From NCBI RefSeq assembly GCF_030012605.2, contig NZ_CP114055.2: a DNA stretch of 64,000 nt. One strand, 5' to 3'. Position 1 is the first letter of the stretch, and the number at the start of each line of letters is the position of its first letter. The position numbers and the translations under genes were made by a program. The DNA comes from Bergeyella_A cardium (GTDB lineage Bacteria > Bacteroidota > Bacteroidia > Flavobacteriales > Weeksellaceae). Positions 62,837-64,000 of this stretch are shown here, one piece after another. Under the pieces are notes generated by a model. The model saw only the letters and a list, made by a program, of their open reading frames with translations. It was not told the origin of the DNA and did no database searches.

Positions 62837-64000
62837 CTAGAAGCCTACAATTATCTTCTCTGTAATGCTCACATTGGGAGTATTGATTTTAAGGATATAG
62901 GTTCCTTTGGTGAGGTCGGTGAGGTCTCTATCCGTATGGAAGAGGATTTTCACAAGCTGACCGCTGAGGTTATACACCTCTATGCTGGTAATACCTGAAA
63001 GACCTTGGATATGCAGATGGTCTTTTACAGGATTGAGGACGAAGATTTTTGTTTTAGCCCGAGTGATATCCTCTGTGGAGAGACCTGGATTGCAAGATGG
63101 GTCAAAGGTATCGCCAGAGATGCTCCATTTCTTATCATTCATAAGTTTATCTCTATACACCTCTGCTCCTACACCGTATTTACGATTAGATGAGAGGCTA
63201 ACATATTGACCTATGTTAGGATTCTCTGCCCAGCCTTTTAGGGTATTGCTGTAATTCTTACAGTCCATTCCTGAGTTTGTAAAAATATCCGTAAGGGAGG
63301 CATCATCTTCTTTTATAAGCCAAGCGCCTAAGTTTTGATTAAAGGCAGTAGCATTGGAGAACATATACTGCATATCGCTAACCTTGCTCACATTCCAGCC
63401 AGAGATATCTTGGTTAAATGCTGCTGCCCCTGAAAACATAGACTCCATATCGGTAACCTCACTTACGACCCAGCTGGAGATATCTTGGTTGAATTTAGTA
63501 GCTCCTTCAAACATAGAATTCATACTGCTGACTTCACCCACATTCCAGTTAGAAAGTGCGGTATTAAATTCCTTAGCATCTTTAAACATACCTGCTAAGG
63601 AAGTAACACTTCCTACATCCCATAGGTATATATTCGGTATAGTTTCTATTGAGGAGCAGTCTTTGAACATATGGTTCATATTGGTTACAGCAGAGAAGTT
63701 GGGGATATCGGTAGCTGTTATTTTAAGGTTAGAACACCCAGAAAAGCTACTTGCCAAATTGCTAAGCCATTTCCCTCCTCCCCATTGTCGTAATTCCTTA
63801 AACTGAGCCCTTATCTCTTGGGTAATGTCCTTATCTCCATAGAAAAAGGCAAAGCCATCGGAAGGAGTTATGGTGATGAGATATTCGCCCGAATCTCCTG
63901 TATCTATAATTGTTTTGCCTTTGCTCCCACTTCCAGAGCCTGTTTTAGTATCGTCTCCTATCTTTTTATACTCATAGGTAAAGTCTGCACCATCTGTTGG
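62837..64000 (-). CDS. DUF285/BspA-like surface protein with T9SS tail, 5' part outside the window
   Basis: The frame is open to the window edge (387 residues visible); the N-terminus and any signal peptide are not seen. The first visible part looks like a beta-rich domain (DFTYEYKKIG; GSGSGSKGKT). It is followed by repeats of the DUF285 type with MxxMFxxA/S and FNQDISxW patterns (NQDISSWVVSEVTDMESMF; NQDISGWNVSKVSDMQYMF). The C-terminus is a T9SS type A sorting domain (SIEVYNLSGQLVKIL; LTKGTYILKINTPN). This fits a secreted, surface-attached adhesin-like protein. A TTG or ATG inside the visible frame is not a likely start. Confidence 0.88.
   Translation of the reverse strand, partial: PTDGADFTYEYKKIGDDTKTGSGSGSKGKTIIDTGDSGEYLITITPSDGFAFFYGDKDITQEIRAQFKELRQWGGGKWLSNLASSFSGCSNLKITATDIPNFSAVTNMNHMFKDCSSIETIPNIYLWDVGSVTSLAGMFKDAKEFNTALSNWNVGEVSSMNSMFEGATKFNQDISSWVVSEVTDMESMFSGAAAFNQDISGWNVSKVSDMQYMFSNATAFNQNLGAWLIKEDDASLTDIFTNSGMDCKNYSNTLKGWAENPNIGQYVSLSSNRKYGVGAEVYRDKLMNDKKWSISGDTFDPSCNPGLSTEDITRAKTKIFVLNPVKDHLHIQGLSGITSIEVYNLSGQLVKILFHTDRDLTDLTKGTYILKINTPNVSITEKIIVGF

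Overview
The window looks like the start of a circular chromosome from a member of the class Flavobacteriia (Bacteroidota), probably near the Chryseobacterium/Weeksellaceae group; the genus is a guess. Evidence: dnaA begins at base 1; genes carry the Bacteroidota -7 promoter box TAnnTTTG rather than E. coli-type promoters; gldF and gldG gliding genes are present; two exported proteins end in type IX secretion (T9SS) sorting tails; methionine synthase lacks its homocysteine domain; and two adjacent PLP enzymes fit the sulfonolipid (capnine) pathway. Overall base composition is about 40% GC by eye. I saw no tRNA, rRNA, insertion sequence, prophage or CRISPR array.

Layout. 1-8.2 kb: dnaA, a convergent MsbA-like ABC exporter with a short C-terminus, the classic thrS-infC-rpmI-rplT translation operon, and an exported SGNH hydrolase with an inserted LysM module. 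8.2-17 kb: hemJ-gldF-gldG, a macrodomain pseudogene, a small membrane protein, a FUSC-type membrane protein with an ABC ATPase directly behind it, yidD and rarA. 17-24.7 kb: T9SS cargo protein, M1 peptidase, exported propeller-like protein, uvrA, thioredoxin-like protein. 24.7-30.8 kb: lipid A-type acyltransferase, glycosyltransferase, lipB, ribD, and a LytS/LytTR two-component pair with likely operator repeats. 30.8-34.8 kb: a 21-bp tandem repeat, clpX, HIT protein, greA, a lipoprotein, a DUF4298 protein and tag. 34.8-49.3 kb: sugar aminotransferase, galE, metH, lysS, an intergenic hairpin array bounded by inverted repeats, a lipoprotein, a DUF4241-HD-truA operon, HU, panD, a flippase-like membrane protein, lnt and a VanZ-like pseudogene. 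49.3-64 kb: nnr, a methyltransferase, a hemerythrin protein, uvrC, an ABC-F ATPase, the cysteine-synthase-like/alpha-oxoamine-synthase pair, ppa, trpB, a YejK-like protein, a nitronate monooxygenase family protein and the 3' part of a DUF285/BspA-like T9SS surface protein cut by the window end.

Most of the content is ordinary housekeeping. The unexplained structure is mainly non-coding: (1) a dispersed hairpin repeat built around CACCGTAGCCGGTGAGGC and GCCACGCTGTGGC in intergenic DNA, several copies sitting just upstream of -7 boxes; (2) its densest site, 41580-42116, bounded by 34-bp inverted repeats (33/34 identical) that each end on an outward-facing promoter box; (3) a nine-copy tandem repeat at 30885-31060 with exact 21-bp spacing. 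There are also two decayed genes (macrodomain, VanZ) and several promoters placed so close to the start codon that the mRNA should be leaderless.

Functionally the window joins replication and repair (dnaA, rarA, uvrA, uvrC, tag), translation, and a cell-envelope theme: gliding, T9SS cargo, lipid A acylation, lipoprotein acylation and the proposed sulfonolipid synthesis.
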